Shown here: positions 51,104 through 59,509 of the stretch, piece by piece | Position numbering within the stretch: position 1 is the stretch's first letter | Layout: every line of letters begins with the position of its first letter | Source: Nocardioides panaciterrulae | GTDB taxonomy: Bacteria > Actinomycetota > Actinomycetes > Propionibacteriales > Nocardioidaceae | NCBI RefSeq assembly: GCF_013409645.1 | Contig: NZ_JACCBG010000001.1 | Coordinates: 1,858,001 to 1,922,000 of the forward strand | Direction of reading: 5' to 3' | Length of the DNA: 64,000 nucleotides | The notes under the pieces: model-generated | What the model was told of the DNA's origin: nothing | The model's input: the letters and a program-made list of their open reading frames with translations, nothing else | Database searches by the model: none | Translations under genes and position numbers: made by a program

Positions 51104-51631
51104 ATGGTGGAAGGGGTGCACGTGAGCGGCCCGATGCACTCCCTCGAGCTGCTGCCCGACGAGGAGGGCCGGGCCGTCGTACGACGGGACTGGCAGGCGC
51201 TGCGGGACGCGGGCCTCCCCTCCCAGCTCGACCACCGGGGCCCGACGAACGCGCCGCACCTGACGGTGCTGGCCGCGCCGGCGATCGACGCCCGGGCCGA
51301 GGCGGTCGCCGTCGAGGTGCTCGGGCCGCTGCTGCCGCTGCGGGTGCGCGCCGCCGGGCTGGTGCTCCTGGGCGCCCGGCGGGTCACCGTCGCCCGCGTC
51401 GTCGACGTCGAGGAGCCGCTGCTCGAGGCGGTCGTGCGGGTGCGGGCCGCGGTGCCCGACCTGCCGCGGCAGGGCTGGCTGCCGCACGTGACGCTCGCGC
51501 GCCGGCTGGAGCGCGGGGACGTGCAGCGCGCGGTCGACCTGCTGGGCCACGAGGACGTGGTGCTCACGCTCACCTGCCTGCGGCACTGGGACCCCACCGC
51601 GCGGACCGTGACCGAACTGGCCCGCGGCTGA
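51104..51631 (+). CDS. 2'-5' RNA ligase superfamily (2H phosphoesterase) protein
   Basis: The 175-residue protein has two H-x-T motifs (APHLTVLAAP, LPHVTLAR) that form the paired catalytic site of 2H phosphoesterases. Members act on 2',3'-cyclic phosphates or as reversible ligases; the bacterial role is obscure. It begins at an ATG with a leaderless-type promoter and is divergent from the dienelactone hydrolase gene, with 26 bp between the starts. The next gene begins 23 bp downstream. Confidence 0.8.
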   Translation: MVEGVHVSGPMHSLELLPDEEGRAVVRRDWQALRDAGLPSQLDHRGPTNAPHLTVLAAPAIDARAEAVAVEVLGPLLPLRVRAAGLVLLGARRVTVARVVDVEEPLLEAVVRVRAAVPDLPRQGWLPHVTLARRLERGDVQRAVDLLGHEDVVLTLTCLRHWDPTARTVTELARG

Positions 51632-51642
51632 GCGGAGTGCGG

Positions 51643-51648
51643 CACGAT
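51643..51648 (+). promoter_or_regulatory. -10 hexamer, leaderless start of the AttH/CrtC-like gene
   Basis: CACGAT ends 6 nt before the ATG at 51655. Confidence 0.35.
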
Positions 51649-51654
51649 CAGCCC

Positions 51655-52641
51655 ATGAGGCCCGCGAACGCGCCGCGCTTCCGGAGAGGAACCGACCACG
51701 TCGAGTCGTGGTTCGTGCGCGCCAACGACCCGCAGCGGGCACGGGCGCTCTGGCTGAGGTCGACCGTGCTGACCCGGCGGGACGGCGACGCCGTGGCCGA
51801 GGCGTGGTGCAGCGTGTTCGACGACACCCGCACCCTGGCGTTCCGGCAGCAGGTCCCGCTGGCGGACGCGTCGTACGGCGCCGACGGGTCCAGTCGCGTG
51901 GGCCCCCTGCGGCTCGGACTGGCCGGCGACGGGGGCAGCAGCAGCGGCGAGCTCACCTCGGTCTCGGGACCGGTCCGGTGGGACCTCGCCTTCCGACGCG
52001 TTCCGGCCCCGCTCGGGGCGCCGATGTGCCTGCTGCCCCACGAGCGGCTCGTCGACGCGCCGTTCCCGCGCAACACGCTGCTGACCCCGTTCCCCGTGGC
52101 GACGTTCTCCGGCCGGCTGGCGTGGGGCGAGGACGAGTGGGACCTGACCGGCTGGACCGGGATGCAGGGACACAACTGGGGCGCCGCGCACAGCCCGGAG
52201 TACGCGTGGGCCCAGTGCGTGTTCCCGGACGACGACGCGGTCGTGGAGGCGGTCTCGGGACGGATCGAGCTCGGTCGCCGGGCCTCGCCGCTGGTCTCGA
52301 TGCTGGTGCTGCGCCGCGACGGGGAGGAGCTGCGCTTCGACCGGCTGCTCGACCTGTGGCGGCAGCGGACCCGGATCGACTTCCCGCGGTGGTCGCTGAC
52401 GATGCGCGGCCGAGCGGGGGAGGCCCGCCTGGAGGTGCGGGCCGACCCGGCGGCGACGGTCTGCCTCGGCTACGACAACCCCGCGCGGGCGCGCAGCTAC
52501 TGCCTGAACTCCAAGACCGCCCGGGTCCGGCTCGAGGTCCGGCCCCGCCGCGGCCCGGCGTACACGCTGGAGAGCGAGCACGGCGGCGCGTTGGAGTTCC
52601 TCCGCGCCGAGCCGCTGCCCGAGGTGCAGCCCGTGGTCTGA
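51655..52641 (+). CDS. Hypothetical protein, possibly AttH/CrtC-like lipocalin fold
   Basis: I do not recognise this 328-residue protein with certainty. It is beta-rich by sequence and has a GTDHVESWFVRANDPQRARA start and a GMQGHNWGAAHSPEYAWAQC motif like those in AttH/CrtC-type hydratase-like lipocalin folds. A hydrolytic or lipid role is possible but not shown. The ATG at 51655 is chosen (6 nt from CACGAT); an in-frame ATG at 51637 is possible. It precedes a CorA-like gene by 37 bp on the same strand. Confidence 0.65.
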   Translation: MRPANAPRFRRGTDHVESWFVRANDPQRARALWLRSTVLTRRDGDAVAEAWCSVFDDTRTLAFRQQVPLADASYGADGSSRVGPLRLGLAGDGGSSSGELTSVSGPVRWDLAFRRVPAPLGAPMCLLPHERLVDAPFPRNTLLTPFPVATFSGRLAWGEDEWDLTGWTGMQGHNWGAAHSPEYAWAQCVFPDDDAVVEAVSGRIELGRRASPLVSMLVLRRDGEELRFDRLLDLWRQRTRIDFPRWSLTMRGRAGEARLEVRADPAATVCLGYDNPARARSYCLNSKTARVRLEVRPRRGPAYTLESEHGGALEFLRAEPLPEVQPVV

Positions 52642-52678
52642 GCCGCCGGGTCGGGGCCGGCGGCGCATACTCGACCGC

Positions 52679-53653
52679 ATGGTGCGCACGCGGTGCTACC
52701 GGGGCGGGGTCCTCGTCGACGAGGACTTCGCGCTGGCGCGGGTGTCCGACCTCGTGGGGGAGCCGGGATCCCTGGTGTGGGTGGACCTGTGCGGCCCCGA
52801 GGCGGCCGCCGGGCTGGTGCAGGTGGCCTCGGAGCTCGGGCTGCACTCGCTCGCGGTCGAGGACGCGACGAGCGGGCGGCAGCGGCCGAAGTTCAGCCGG
52901 TTCGAGGGCCACGACTTCCTCACGGCGTACGCCGTCAGCCTCGACAACCGCACCGGCACCCTGACGACCCGCCAGGTCTCCGCCTTCGTGACGCCGACCG
53001 CGCTCGTGACCGTGCGCACCGACGACGGTTTCCCGCTCGAGACGCTGCTGGCGCGGTGGGACGAGAACTCCGAACTGACGCGGCTGGGCGTGGGGGCGCT
53101 GCTGCACGGCCTGCTCGACGTCATCGTCGACGGACACTTCGAGGCGGTCGGAGTGCTCGACGACGACATCGAGGCGCTGGAGGACCTGCTCTTCGACGAC
53201 CGGCCGCGCGACCGGGACGTGCAGCGACGCAGCTTCGAGCTGCGCAAGAGCCTGGTGCGGCTCCGGCGCGTGGTGCTGCCGATGCGCGAGGTCGTCAACA
53301 CCGCGATGCGCCGCGACATCGGGCTGGTGCCCCCGGAGCTGGCGCCGTACTTCCAGGACGTCTACGACCATGTGCTGCGGGCCGCGGAGTGGACCGAGAG
53401 CCTGCGGGACCTGGTCGCGACGATCGTCGAGACCAACCTGACCATCCAGGGCAACCGGCTCAACGTGATCACCAAGAAGGTGACGAGCTGGGCGGCGATC
53501 ATCGCGGTGCCGACCGCGATCACCGGGTTCTACGGCCAGAACCTGCCCTACCCCGGCTTCGCCCGGGAGTCGGGCTTCGTCACCTCCACGCTGCTGATCG
53601 TGCTGATCTCGGGCGGCCTCTTCTGGATGTTCCGGCGCCGCGACTGGCTCTGA
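52679..53653 (+). CDS. CorA-family magnesium/cobalt transporter
   Basis: The 324-residue protein has the CorA layout: an acidic N-terminal cytosolic domain, long helices (EALEDLLFDD, FELRKSLVRLRRVVLPMREV) and two C-terminal transmembrane helices. The signature at the end of helix 1 is GFYGQN rather than GMN; the same variant occurs in other actinobacterial CorA-like proteins as far as I recall. CorA pentamers import Mg2+ or Co2+. Its start codon ATG 52679 has CATACT 7 nt upstream. Confidence 0.87.
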   Translation: MVRTRCYRGGVLVDEDFALARVSDLVGEPGSLVWVDLCGPEAAAGLVQVASELGLHSLAVEDATSGRQRPKFSRFEGHDFLTAYAVSLDNRTGTLTTRQVSAFVTPTALVTVRTDDGFPLETLLARWDENSELTRLGVGALLHGLLDVIVDGHFEAVGVLDDDIEALEDLLFDDRPRDRDVQRRSFELRKSLVRLRRVVLPMREVVNTAMRRDIGLVPPELAPYFQDVYDHVLRAAEWTESLRDLVATIVETNLTIQGNRLNVITKKVTSWAAIIAVPTAITGFYGQNLPYPGFARESGFVTSTLLIVLISGGLFWMFRRRDWL

Positions 53654-53672
53654 GCACCAGCCGGGGGATGAC

Positions 53673-53678
53673 TACGGT
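53673..53678 (+). promoter_or_regulatory. -10 hexamer, leaderless start of the flavin reductase gene
   Basis: TACGGT ends 6 nt before the ATG at 53685. Confidence 0.45.
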
Positions 53679-53684
53679 AGGGGC

Positions 53685-54290
53685 ATGGCGTCGGAGACCG
53701 GTCGGAGCGGGCCCACCTGGGACCAGATCACCGACTGGATGGGTGACCCCGGCGTCGACTTCGAGCTGTGGCCCGGCGAGACGGCCGAGGTGCACGCCGG
53801 CGACCAGGCCGGGCTCACCGCCGCCCGCCGCTTCCGCGACGTGCTCGGACGTTTCGCCTCCGGGGTCACCGTGGTGACCGGGAGCAGCGACGGGCGGCCG
53901 GTGGGGCTGACCTGCCAGTCGTTCTCGAGCGTCTCCCTCGACCCGCCGCTGGTGCTCTTCGTCGCGGCGAAGACCTCGCGCGCCTGGCCGCTGATCCAGC
54001 GCTCGGGCCACTTCTGCGTGAACTTCCTCGGGGCCGACCAGGCGCGGGTCTCCAACGTGATGGCCAGCCGTGGCGTGGACAAGTTCGCCGCCGTCGGGTG
54101 GGCGCCCTCGCCGGCCACCGGGTCGCCGGTGCTCGACGGGGTCCTGGGCTACGTCGACTGCACGATCCACGCCGTGCACGAGGCCGGCGACCACCACATC
54201 GTGGTCGGCCGGGTGCTCGACCTGGGCAGCGCCGAGGCCACGGAGCCGCTGTTGTACTACCGGGGCCGCTACACCACGACGGAGGGCTGA
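53685..54290 (+). CDS. Flavin reductase family protein, HsaB-like
   Basis: The 201-residue protein has the flavin reductase pattern FRDVLGRFASGVTVVTG, GLTCQSFSSVSLDPPLVLF, FCVNFLGADQARVSNVMASR, VDCTIHAVHEAGDHHIVVGR. Such NAD(P)H:flavin reductases feed reduced flavin to a two-component monooxygenase. The sequence resembles HsaB of cholesterol ring degradation, but HsaA and the other hsa genes are not in the window, so another oxygenase may be the partner. The gene starts leaderless at 53685 and converges with a cupin gene. Confidence 0.82.
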   Translation: MASETGRSGPTWDQITDWMGDPGVDFELWPGETAEVHAGDQAGLTAARRFRDVLGRFASGVTVVTGSSDGRPVGLTCQSFSSVSLDPPLVLFVAAKTSRAWPLIQRSGHFCVNFLGADQARVSNVMASRGVDKFAAVGWAPSPATGSPVLDGVLGYVDCTIHAVHEAGDHHIVVGRVLDLGSAEATEPLLYYRGRYTTTEG

Positions 54291-54300
54291 GCCGGGCGGC

Positions 54301-54684
54301 TCAGCCGTGGTGCGGGGGCGGCGGGGCGTCTACGTTGACGGTCGGGATGCCGTCGCCGGCGCGGGCGATCACCACGACCGAGGGCTCCTGGCCGGGGTTG
54401 GACTCACGGTGCACGGTGTGCGCCGGGACGTGCACGAAGTCCCCGGGACCGGCCTCGACGTAGCCCTCGCGTCCCTCGAACTCCAGGCGCAGCAGCCCGG
54501 AGACGACGTACAGGCTGGACTCGTTCACGTCGTGGTGGTGCCAGCCGGAGGTGGTGCCCGGGTCGGTCTCGAGCCGGCCGGCCCACAGGCCGGGCGCCAG
54601 GAAGGCGAGCGTGCGGTGCATGCCCGGGGTCGGGTCGGCCGGCTGCAGGTCGGTGGACCGGACGACGCGCAGGGGTTCGCTCAT
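54301..54684 (-). CDS. Cupin-domain protein
   Basis: The 127-residue single-cupin protein has the metal-ligand motif WHHHDVNESSLYVVSGLLRLEF and the second cupin motif PGDFVHVPAHTVHRESNP. Metal-binding histidines are intact. Function is unknown; cupins range from isomerases to dioxygenases. The C-terminus ends PPPPHHG. It starts at ATG 54684 and converges with the flavin reductase gene, 10 bp apart. Confidence 0.82.
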   Translation of the reverse strand: MSEPLRVVRSTDLQPADPTPGMHRTLAFLAPGLWAGRLETDPGTTSGWHHHDVNESSLYVVSGLLRLEFEGREGYVEAGPGDFVHVPAHTVHRESNPGQEPSVVVIARAGDGIPTVNVDAPPPPHHG

Positions 54685-54714
54685 GGGGTCAGTCTTCCGT
54701 GTCCTGTCAACGCC

Positions 54715-55638
54715 TCACGGCTCCAGGCAGGCGGGGATGGAGTCGCTGTGGCCGCGCGGTCGTTCGGTGTGTCCCTGCGGGTCGAGGAGCTTCACCCAGC
54801 GCACGGTCGGGAACTGCCGCAGCGTCGGCAGCACCTCACCCGCGAGCGTCACCGTGGAGCCGCCGCTGTTGCAGCCGCCGGTCATCCGGGTGCGTGCCAC
54901 GCGGTCGCGGATGGACGGCCCGGTCAGCCCGGTGGCCCGCGACCGGAGCAGCCGGAGGCCGGCGGCGCGCTCGCTGCCCAACGGGCCCGCGAACAGCCGG
55001 TCGAGCACGCCGCGCGCCGGAGAGGTCGGGATCACCGGGCGCGTGACCGACCGGAAGAAGGGCTCCTGGTTGGCGACGAACGCGTCGTGGTCGAAGAAGA
55101 AGACCCGGCGGGGCACGGTCCGGAACGCGGCGCGGACGTCCACGACGATCCGGTCGGGGTGGTGTCGCCGGGTCACGTGGAACGGCGTGCGCTTGGCCAG
55201 ACCCAGCCCGAAGGTGGTCACCGCCTCGAAGTCGCCGGCCCGGACCGCGGTCATCACGTTGGGCAGCGCGAACGCCGTCCGCCCCGCGACGGTCGGTCCG
55301 CTGGTGTCGTGGGCGTCGGCGCGGAAGAACCTGACCCCGAGGATCGCCCGGCCCGGGATCCACAGCCGCCGGCCGGAGCCGTCCTGGATCAGCTCGCGGG
55401 CGTAGTGGACCCGGACGTTCCCCGGCAGTCCGCCGGTGAAGTCGAAGACCACGCGGTCGAAGGCGGGCCGCCCGGCCGGGTCGTGGTGCGCGGCACGGAT
55501 GCCGACGAGGACGGGGTTGGGGTTCGGCTGGGCCGCTGACTGGGCCGCTGGTTGGGCGGCTGACTGGGCCGCGGGGGCGGCGGTCAGGACCGAGGAGAGG
55601 GCCAGGGTGGCGGCGGCGAGGAGCGCGGTGTTCTTCAC
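54715..55638 (-). CDS. Exported AMIN-like/GerMN-type protein
   Basis: The 307-residue protein has a signal peptide (residues 1-30, Ala-rich), a short SAAQ repeat, an AMIN-like domain at about 40-165 (FDRVVFDFTGGLPGNVRVHY, FHVTRRHHPDRIVVDV), and a GerMN-like domain in the last third. It has no lipobox. GerMN domains are beta-rich modules of sporulation and secreted proteins. The GTG at 55638 lies 4 bp after the stop of a TetR gene, so the two are co-transcribed, possibly as regulator and target. Role unknown. Confidence 0.75.
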   Translation of the reverse strand: MKNTALLAAATLALSSVLTAAPAAQSAAQPAAQSAAQPNPNPVLVGIRAAHHDPAGRPAFDRVVFDFTGGLPGNVRVHYARELIQDGSGRRLWIPGRAILGVRFFRADAHDTSGPTVAGRTAFALPNVMTAVRAGDFEAVTTFGLGLAKRTPFHVTRRHHPDRIVVDVRAAFRTVPRRVFFFDHDAFVANQEPFFRSVTRPVIPTSPARGVLDRLFAGPLGSERAAGLRLLRSRATGLTGPSIRDRVARTRMTGGCNSGGSTVTLAGEVLPTLRQFPTVRWVKLLDPQGHTERPRGHSDSIPACLEP

Positions 55639-55642
55639 GCAC

Positions 55643-56215
55643 TCACGTTCCGTCCGGCGTCCCCGGGCGGTCAGGGGCCAAGGTCCTCGGGCCGCCGAGG
55701 AAGGTCTCCATGAGGTGGACCGCCTGCTCGGTCGACATGTCCGGGCCCGGTGTGCACAGTGAGTGACGGAGGCCGTCGAGCACCGTCCGGAGCAGCTCCA
55801 GGTCGGGCCGGGACCAGGTCTGGCCCGTCATCACGTCGAGCATCCTCGGCTCCTCCGCTCGCCGGTCCTCGATCGCGGAACGGACGTACTCGTTGCTCCT
55901 GGCGAGCTCGCACATCGCGAGCCAGAACCGGGTCTCGCCGCGCTCGTCGTCGTCGCGGGGCAGCAGGCCCGCCAGCCCGCGTGAGTCGAACCGCACCCAC
56001 ATCGCGTCGTGCCACCTGCGGCCGAAGTGATGGGCGGCGATGCCCAGCATCCGGTCCCGACCGCCCCAGCCCTCCACGAGGGCCGCGGAGCTCACCCTCG
56101 ATCGGCGGGCCACTCCACGCAGGGTCGCCGCTGCGAGCCCACCCTCGGCGACGAGCTCCACGAGGGCGCCGACGACTGCTCCGCGGTGGCTGTCGTAGTC
56201 GATGAGCTTGGGCAT
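55643..56215 (-). CDS. TetR-family transcriptional regulator
   Basis: The 190-residue protein has a TetR-type N-terminal helix-turn-helix (HRGAVVGALVELVAEGGLAA, LRGVARRSRVSSAALVEGWG), ending in a helical ligand domain. The recognition helix is unusual (AALVEGWGGRD in place of the common YxHF). The ATG at 56215 is the best start; in-frame upstream starts extend through the palindrome region. It is first in a TetR - AMIN-like pair and divergent from the metalloprotease. Confidence 0.75.
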   Translation of the reverse strand: MPKLIDYDSHRGAVVGALVELVAEGGLAAATLRGVARRSRVSSAALVEGWGGRDRMLGIAAHHFGRRWHDAMWVRFDSRGLAGLLPRDDDERGETRFWLAMCELARSNEYVRSAIEDRRAEEPRMLDVMTGQTWSRPDLELLRTVLDGLRHSLCTPGPDMSTEQAVHLMETFLGGPRTLAPDRPGTPDGT

Positions 56216-56559
56216 GTTCCGATCACAGCACGGTCCCGCGCGCCCTGCGGCCGGCCATCCACAGGCCTCGGCCCTCGCCGGAGCGGGGCTCGCTCCGGGG
56301 TGTACGTACGTGCGTACACCCCGGAGCGCCCTATCGGTCCGGTCGAGCCGGCGGGCCGCACCGCTCGCCAGACCTGCACCTTCGTGCACTGCACAGTTCC
56401 GCACGTCGGATCCGTTGACCGCCCGGCGTCCCGGCCGCGAGAGTTCCCGCGGTTCCCGTTCTCGGGTGGAACTCCTTGCGTGACTCGCGGGGCTGGAGCC
56501 GGCACCACAACCCCCTCTCGGTGGGCCCGCGATCCGGGCCCCGACCCAAGGAGTGTCGA
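56216..56559. other. 344-bp divergent control region of tetR and metalloprotease
   Basis: No gene is supported. It holds the perfect 15-bp palindrome at 56292-56327 and a GTGCACTGCAC element near 56382. The last 20 bases contain the metalloprotease ribosome site AAGGAG. Confidence 0.5.
56292..56327. promoter_or_regulatory. Perfect 15-bp inverted repeat, candidate TetR operator
   Basis: GCTCCGGGGTGTACG pairs with its complement across TACGTG. The core GTACGTACGTGCGTAC resembles TetR operator geometry. It lies 77 bp upstream of tetR and 233 bp upstream of the metalloprotease, in a divergent region where a terminator is not expected. Confidence 0.6.
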
Positions 56560-58632
56560 GTGAGAAGACTCGTCGCAGGGGCGTCGCGCAAGCTGGTCCT
56601 GGCCAGCACGACCGCCCTCGTCACCGCGTCCGTCCTGGCCGCGGTCCCCGCCGCCAGCACGGCGGCCAGCACGGCGGCCACGGCGCACCATCCGCCGACC
56701 CGCACCGAGCCCGGCTCGGCGCGGGCCGAGGCGGCCCGATCGGCGCAGCAGCTGGTCCGGACCCGGCCCGCCCTGCTGCACGCCAGCCCGTACGACGGCT
56801 TCCGCGCCCAGCCCGTCGTCGTCTCCTCGGGCGGCCTGCAGTACGTGCCCTACGAGCGGACCTACCGCGGCCTGCCCGTCGTCGGCGGCGACTTCGTGGT
56901 CGCGACCGACCGGTCCGGCAACGTCCTGGGCACCACCGTCGCCCAGTCCCGCGCGGTCCACCTGCGCACGATCGAGCCCGCGGTCGCGGAGGCCGCCGCC
57001 CGGCGCACCTCGGCCGGCCAGGTGCGGCACGCCGCGGTCGGCGACACTCGCCTGGTGGTGCTCCAGCAGGGCTCCTCCCGGCTGGCCTGGGAGACCCTGG
57101 TCACCGGCACGCGGCACGGGGAGCCGTCGCGGCTCTCGGTCTACGTCGACGCCCGCGACGGGAAGGTCCTCACGACCACCGAGCACGTCCTGGAGGGCAC
57201 CGGCGGCTCGGCGTACGCCGGGACGGTCTCGATCCCGACCAGCGGGTCCGGCTCGTCGTACTCGATGAGGGACAACAACGCCTCCAGCCTGGTCTGCCAG
57301 GACGCGGCCACCGACACCACCTTCACCGGCAGCGACGACAGCTGGGGCAACGGCGACGCCACGAGCCGCGAGACCGGCTGCGTCGACGCCTTCTACAGCG
57401 CCGAGGAGGAGCGGCAGATGCTGTCCTCGTGGCTCGGCCGCAACGGCATGGACGGCTCCGGCGGCTGGGTGCCGATCCGGGTCGGACTCAACGACGTCAA
57501 CGCCTACTACGACGGCACCCAGGTGCAGGTCGGGCACACCCAGTCCGGCGGCAGGTGGATCGGCGCCATGGACGTCGTCGGCCACGAGCTCGGCCACGGC
57601 GTGGACGACCACACCCCGGGCGGGATCTCCGGGGGCAACACCCAGGAGTTCGTCGCGGACACCTTCGGTGCGTCGACCGAGTGGTATGCGAACAACGGCG
57701 TCGACAGGCCGGACTTCACCGTCGGTGAGCGGGTGAACCTCGTCGGCAACGGGCCGATCCGCTACATGTACGACCCGTCGCTGGCCGGTGACGACAACTG
57801 CTACTCCTCCTCGATCCCGAACGAGGAGGTGCACGCCGCGGCCGGGCCCGGCAACCACTGGTTCTACCTGCTCGCCGAGGGCAGCAGCCCGACCAACGGC
57901 CAGCCCACCAGCCCGACCTGCAACGGCAGCTCGGTGAGCGGCATCGGCGTCTCGAAGGCCATGAAGATCATGTACAACGCGATGCTGATGAAGACCTCGT
58001 CCTCGTCCTACCTGAAGTACCGGACCTGGACGCTGACGGCCGCCAAGAACCTGTACGGCGCGTCGGGCTGCACCGAGTTCAACGCGGTCAAGGCGGCGTG
58101 GGACGCGGTCAACGTGCCGGCCCAGAGCGGCGACCCGACCTGCACCACCGGCGGTGGCGGCGGGGGCGGTGGCACCAGCTGCTCCGGCCAGCTGTTCGGC
58201 AACCCCGGCTTCGAGACCGGCTCGGCCGCCCCGTGGAGCACCTCCAGCGGCGTCGTCGACAGCTCCACCAACCAGCCCGCGCACAGCGGCAGCTGGAAGG
58301 CCTGGCTGGACGGCTACGGCACCACGCACACCGACACGCTGAGCCAGTCGGTGTCGATCCCGAGCGGGTGCCGGGCGACGCTGTCGTTCTACCTCCACAT
58401 CGACACCGCCGAGTCCACCGGCTCCACGGCGTACGACAAGCTCACCCTCAAGGCAGGCTCGACCACGCTGGCGACCTACTCGAACCTCAACGCGGCCTCC
58501 GGCTACACGTTGCGCTCGTTCGACGTCTCCTCGCTGGCCGGCCAGACCGTGACGATCGGCTTCACCGGGAAGGAGGACAGCTCGCTGGCCACCGGGTTCG
58601 TCATCGACGACACCGCGCTGACCCTGGGCTGA
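56560..58632 (+). CDS. Secreted M4-family metalloprotease with C-terminal beta-sandwich module
   Basis: The 690-residue preproenzyme has a signal peptide (about 1-40), an FTP-like propeptide, and an M4 catalytic domain with HELGH (H342, E343, H346), the third ligand E363 in TQEFVAD, and the active-site histidine in AGPGNHWFYLL. A glycine linker (GGGGGGGG) leads to a C-terminal beta-sandwich domain with FETGSAAPW, probably carbohydrate binding. AAGGAG lies 7 nt before the GTG at 56560; an ATG at 56476 is less likely. It should be secreted and autoprocessed. Downstream is a short tandem repeat. Confidence 0.92.
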   Translation: MRRLVAGASRKLVLASTTALVTASVLAAVPAASTAASTAATAHHPPTRTEPGSARAEAARSAQQLVRTRPALLHASPYDGFRAQPVVVSSGGLQYVPYERTYRGLPVVGGDFVVATDRSGNVLGTTVAQSRAVHLRTIEPAVAEAAARRTSAGQVRHAAVGDTRLVVLQQGSSRLAWETLVTGTRHGEPSRLSVYVDARDGKVLTTTEHVLEGTGGSAYAGTVSIPTSGSGSSYSMRDNNASSLVCQDAATDTTFTGSDDSWGNGDATSRETGCVDAFYSAEEERQMLSSWLGRNGMDGSGGWVPIRVGLNDVNAYYDGTQVQVGHTQSGGRWIGAMDVVGHELGHGVDDHTPGGISGGNTQEFVADTFGASTEWYANNGVDRPDFTVGERVNLVGNGPIRYMYDPSLAGDDNCYSSSIPNEEVHAAAGPGNHWFYLLAEGSSPTNGQPTSPTCNGSSVSGIGVSKAMKIMYNAMLMKTSSSSYLKYRTWTLTAAKNLYGASGCTEFNAVKAAWDAVNVPAQSGDPTCTTGGGGGGGGTSCSGQLFGNPGFETGSAAPWSTSSGVVDSSTNQPAHSGSWKAWLDGYGTTHTDTLSQSVSIPSGCRATLSFYLHIDTAESTGSTAYDKLTLKAGSTTLATYSNLNAASGYTLRSFDVSSLAGQTVTIGFTGKEDSSLATGFVIDDTALTLG

Positions 58633-58660
58633 CCCTGGGCTGACGCTGGCTGACCCTGGG
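58618..58660 (+). repeat. Short tandem repeat at the metalloprotease stop codon
   Basis: Three copies of CTGACCCTGGG (58618-58628, 58629-58639, 58650-58660) and a shortened CTGACGCTGG follow one another. The in-frame stop TGA is in the second unit, so slippage would leave the protein end nearly unchanged. Hairpin CTGACC-GG-GGTCAG at 58662-58675 follows. Confidence 0.6.
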
Positions 58661-58671
58661 CCTGACCGGGG

Positions 58672-59445
58672 TCAGCCGGCGTCGCGCGCGGTGAGCACGA
58701 CCGGGTCGCCCTCGGTGATCGCGACCGTGTGCTCCATGTGCGCGCCCCGGGAGCCGTCCGCGCTGCGCAGCGTCCAGCCGTCCGGGTCGGTGACGATCTC
58801 GTCGGTCGTGTGCAGGAACCACGGCTCGATGGCGATGACCAGGCCGGGGCGCAGGGGGAACCCGCGTCCCGGCCGGCCGTCGTTCGGCACGTGCGGGTCA
58901 CCGTGCATGGTGCGCCCCACCCCGTGGCCGCCGAACTGGGTGTTGATGCGCAGCCCGGCGGCCCGGGCCACGCCGGCGATCGCGTGGCCGATGTCCCCGA
59001 CCCGGTTGCCCACCCGGGCCGCCTCGATGCCGGCCGCGAGGGCGCGGTCGGTGACCTCGATCAGCCGCAGGTCCTCCTCGCGCGGGGTGCCGACGACCAG
59101 GCTGTACGCCGAGTCCGAGACCCAGCCGTCGACGCTGGCGGCGAAGTCGACGCTGAGCAGGTCGCCGTCCCGCAGCGTGTAGTCGTGGGGGAGCCCGTGC
59201 AGCACCGCGTCGTTGACGGACGTGCACAGCACCTTGCCGAACGGCGAGGCGCCGAACGACGGGTGGTAGTCGATGTAGCAGGACTCCGCGCCCCGCTCGC
59301 GGATCATCTCGTGCGCCAGCGCGTCGAGGTCGAGCAGGTTCACCCCCACGTCGGCGGCTCCGGCGAGCCGGGTGAGGACGTCGGCGACGAAGCGCCCGGC
59401 GGGGCGCATCTCCTCGATCTGGGCGGCGGTGCGGAGCTCGATCAC
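58672..59445 (-). CDS. map: Methionine aminopeptidase, type I
   Basis: The 257-residue enzyme removes the initiator methionine from nascent proteins. The five metal ligands are present: aspartates in LLSVDFAASVDGWVSDSAY, histidine in GGHGVGRTMHGDPHVP, and glutamates in IAIEPWFLH and HMEHTVAI. It lacks an N-terminal extension. The start is a GTG (59445) with TAGGGT 7 nt upstream on the minus strand. It is divergent from the SNF2 helicase gene. Actinobacteria usually have two map genes; this is one of them. Confidence 0.93.
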   Translation of the reverse strand: MIELRTAAQIEEMRPAGRFVADVLTRLAGAADVGVNLLDLDALAHEMIRERGAESCYIDYHPSFGASPFGKVLCTSVNDAVLHGLPHDYTLRDGDLLSVDFAASVDGWVSDSAYSLVVGTPREEDLRLIEVTDRALAAGIEAARVGNRVGDIGHAIAGVARAAGLRINTQFGGHGVGRTMHGDPHVPNDGRPGRGFPLRPGLVIAIEPWFLHTTDEIVTDPDGWTLRSADGSRGAHMEHTVAITEGDPVVLTARDAG

Positions 59446-59509
59446 GACCCCGACCCTAGAGCCTGGCCGGCAGTCTCAGCGGGTCGGCTCGGTCCCCGCG
59501 TCCCGGCGC

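Noticed and set aside
53685-54290. Firm assignment as hsaB of a cholesterol cluster
   Set aside because: No hsaA, hsaC or hsaD neighbours in the window; the family is broad.
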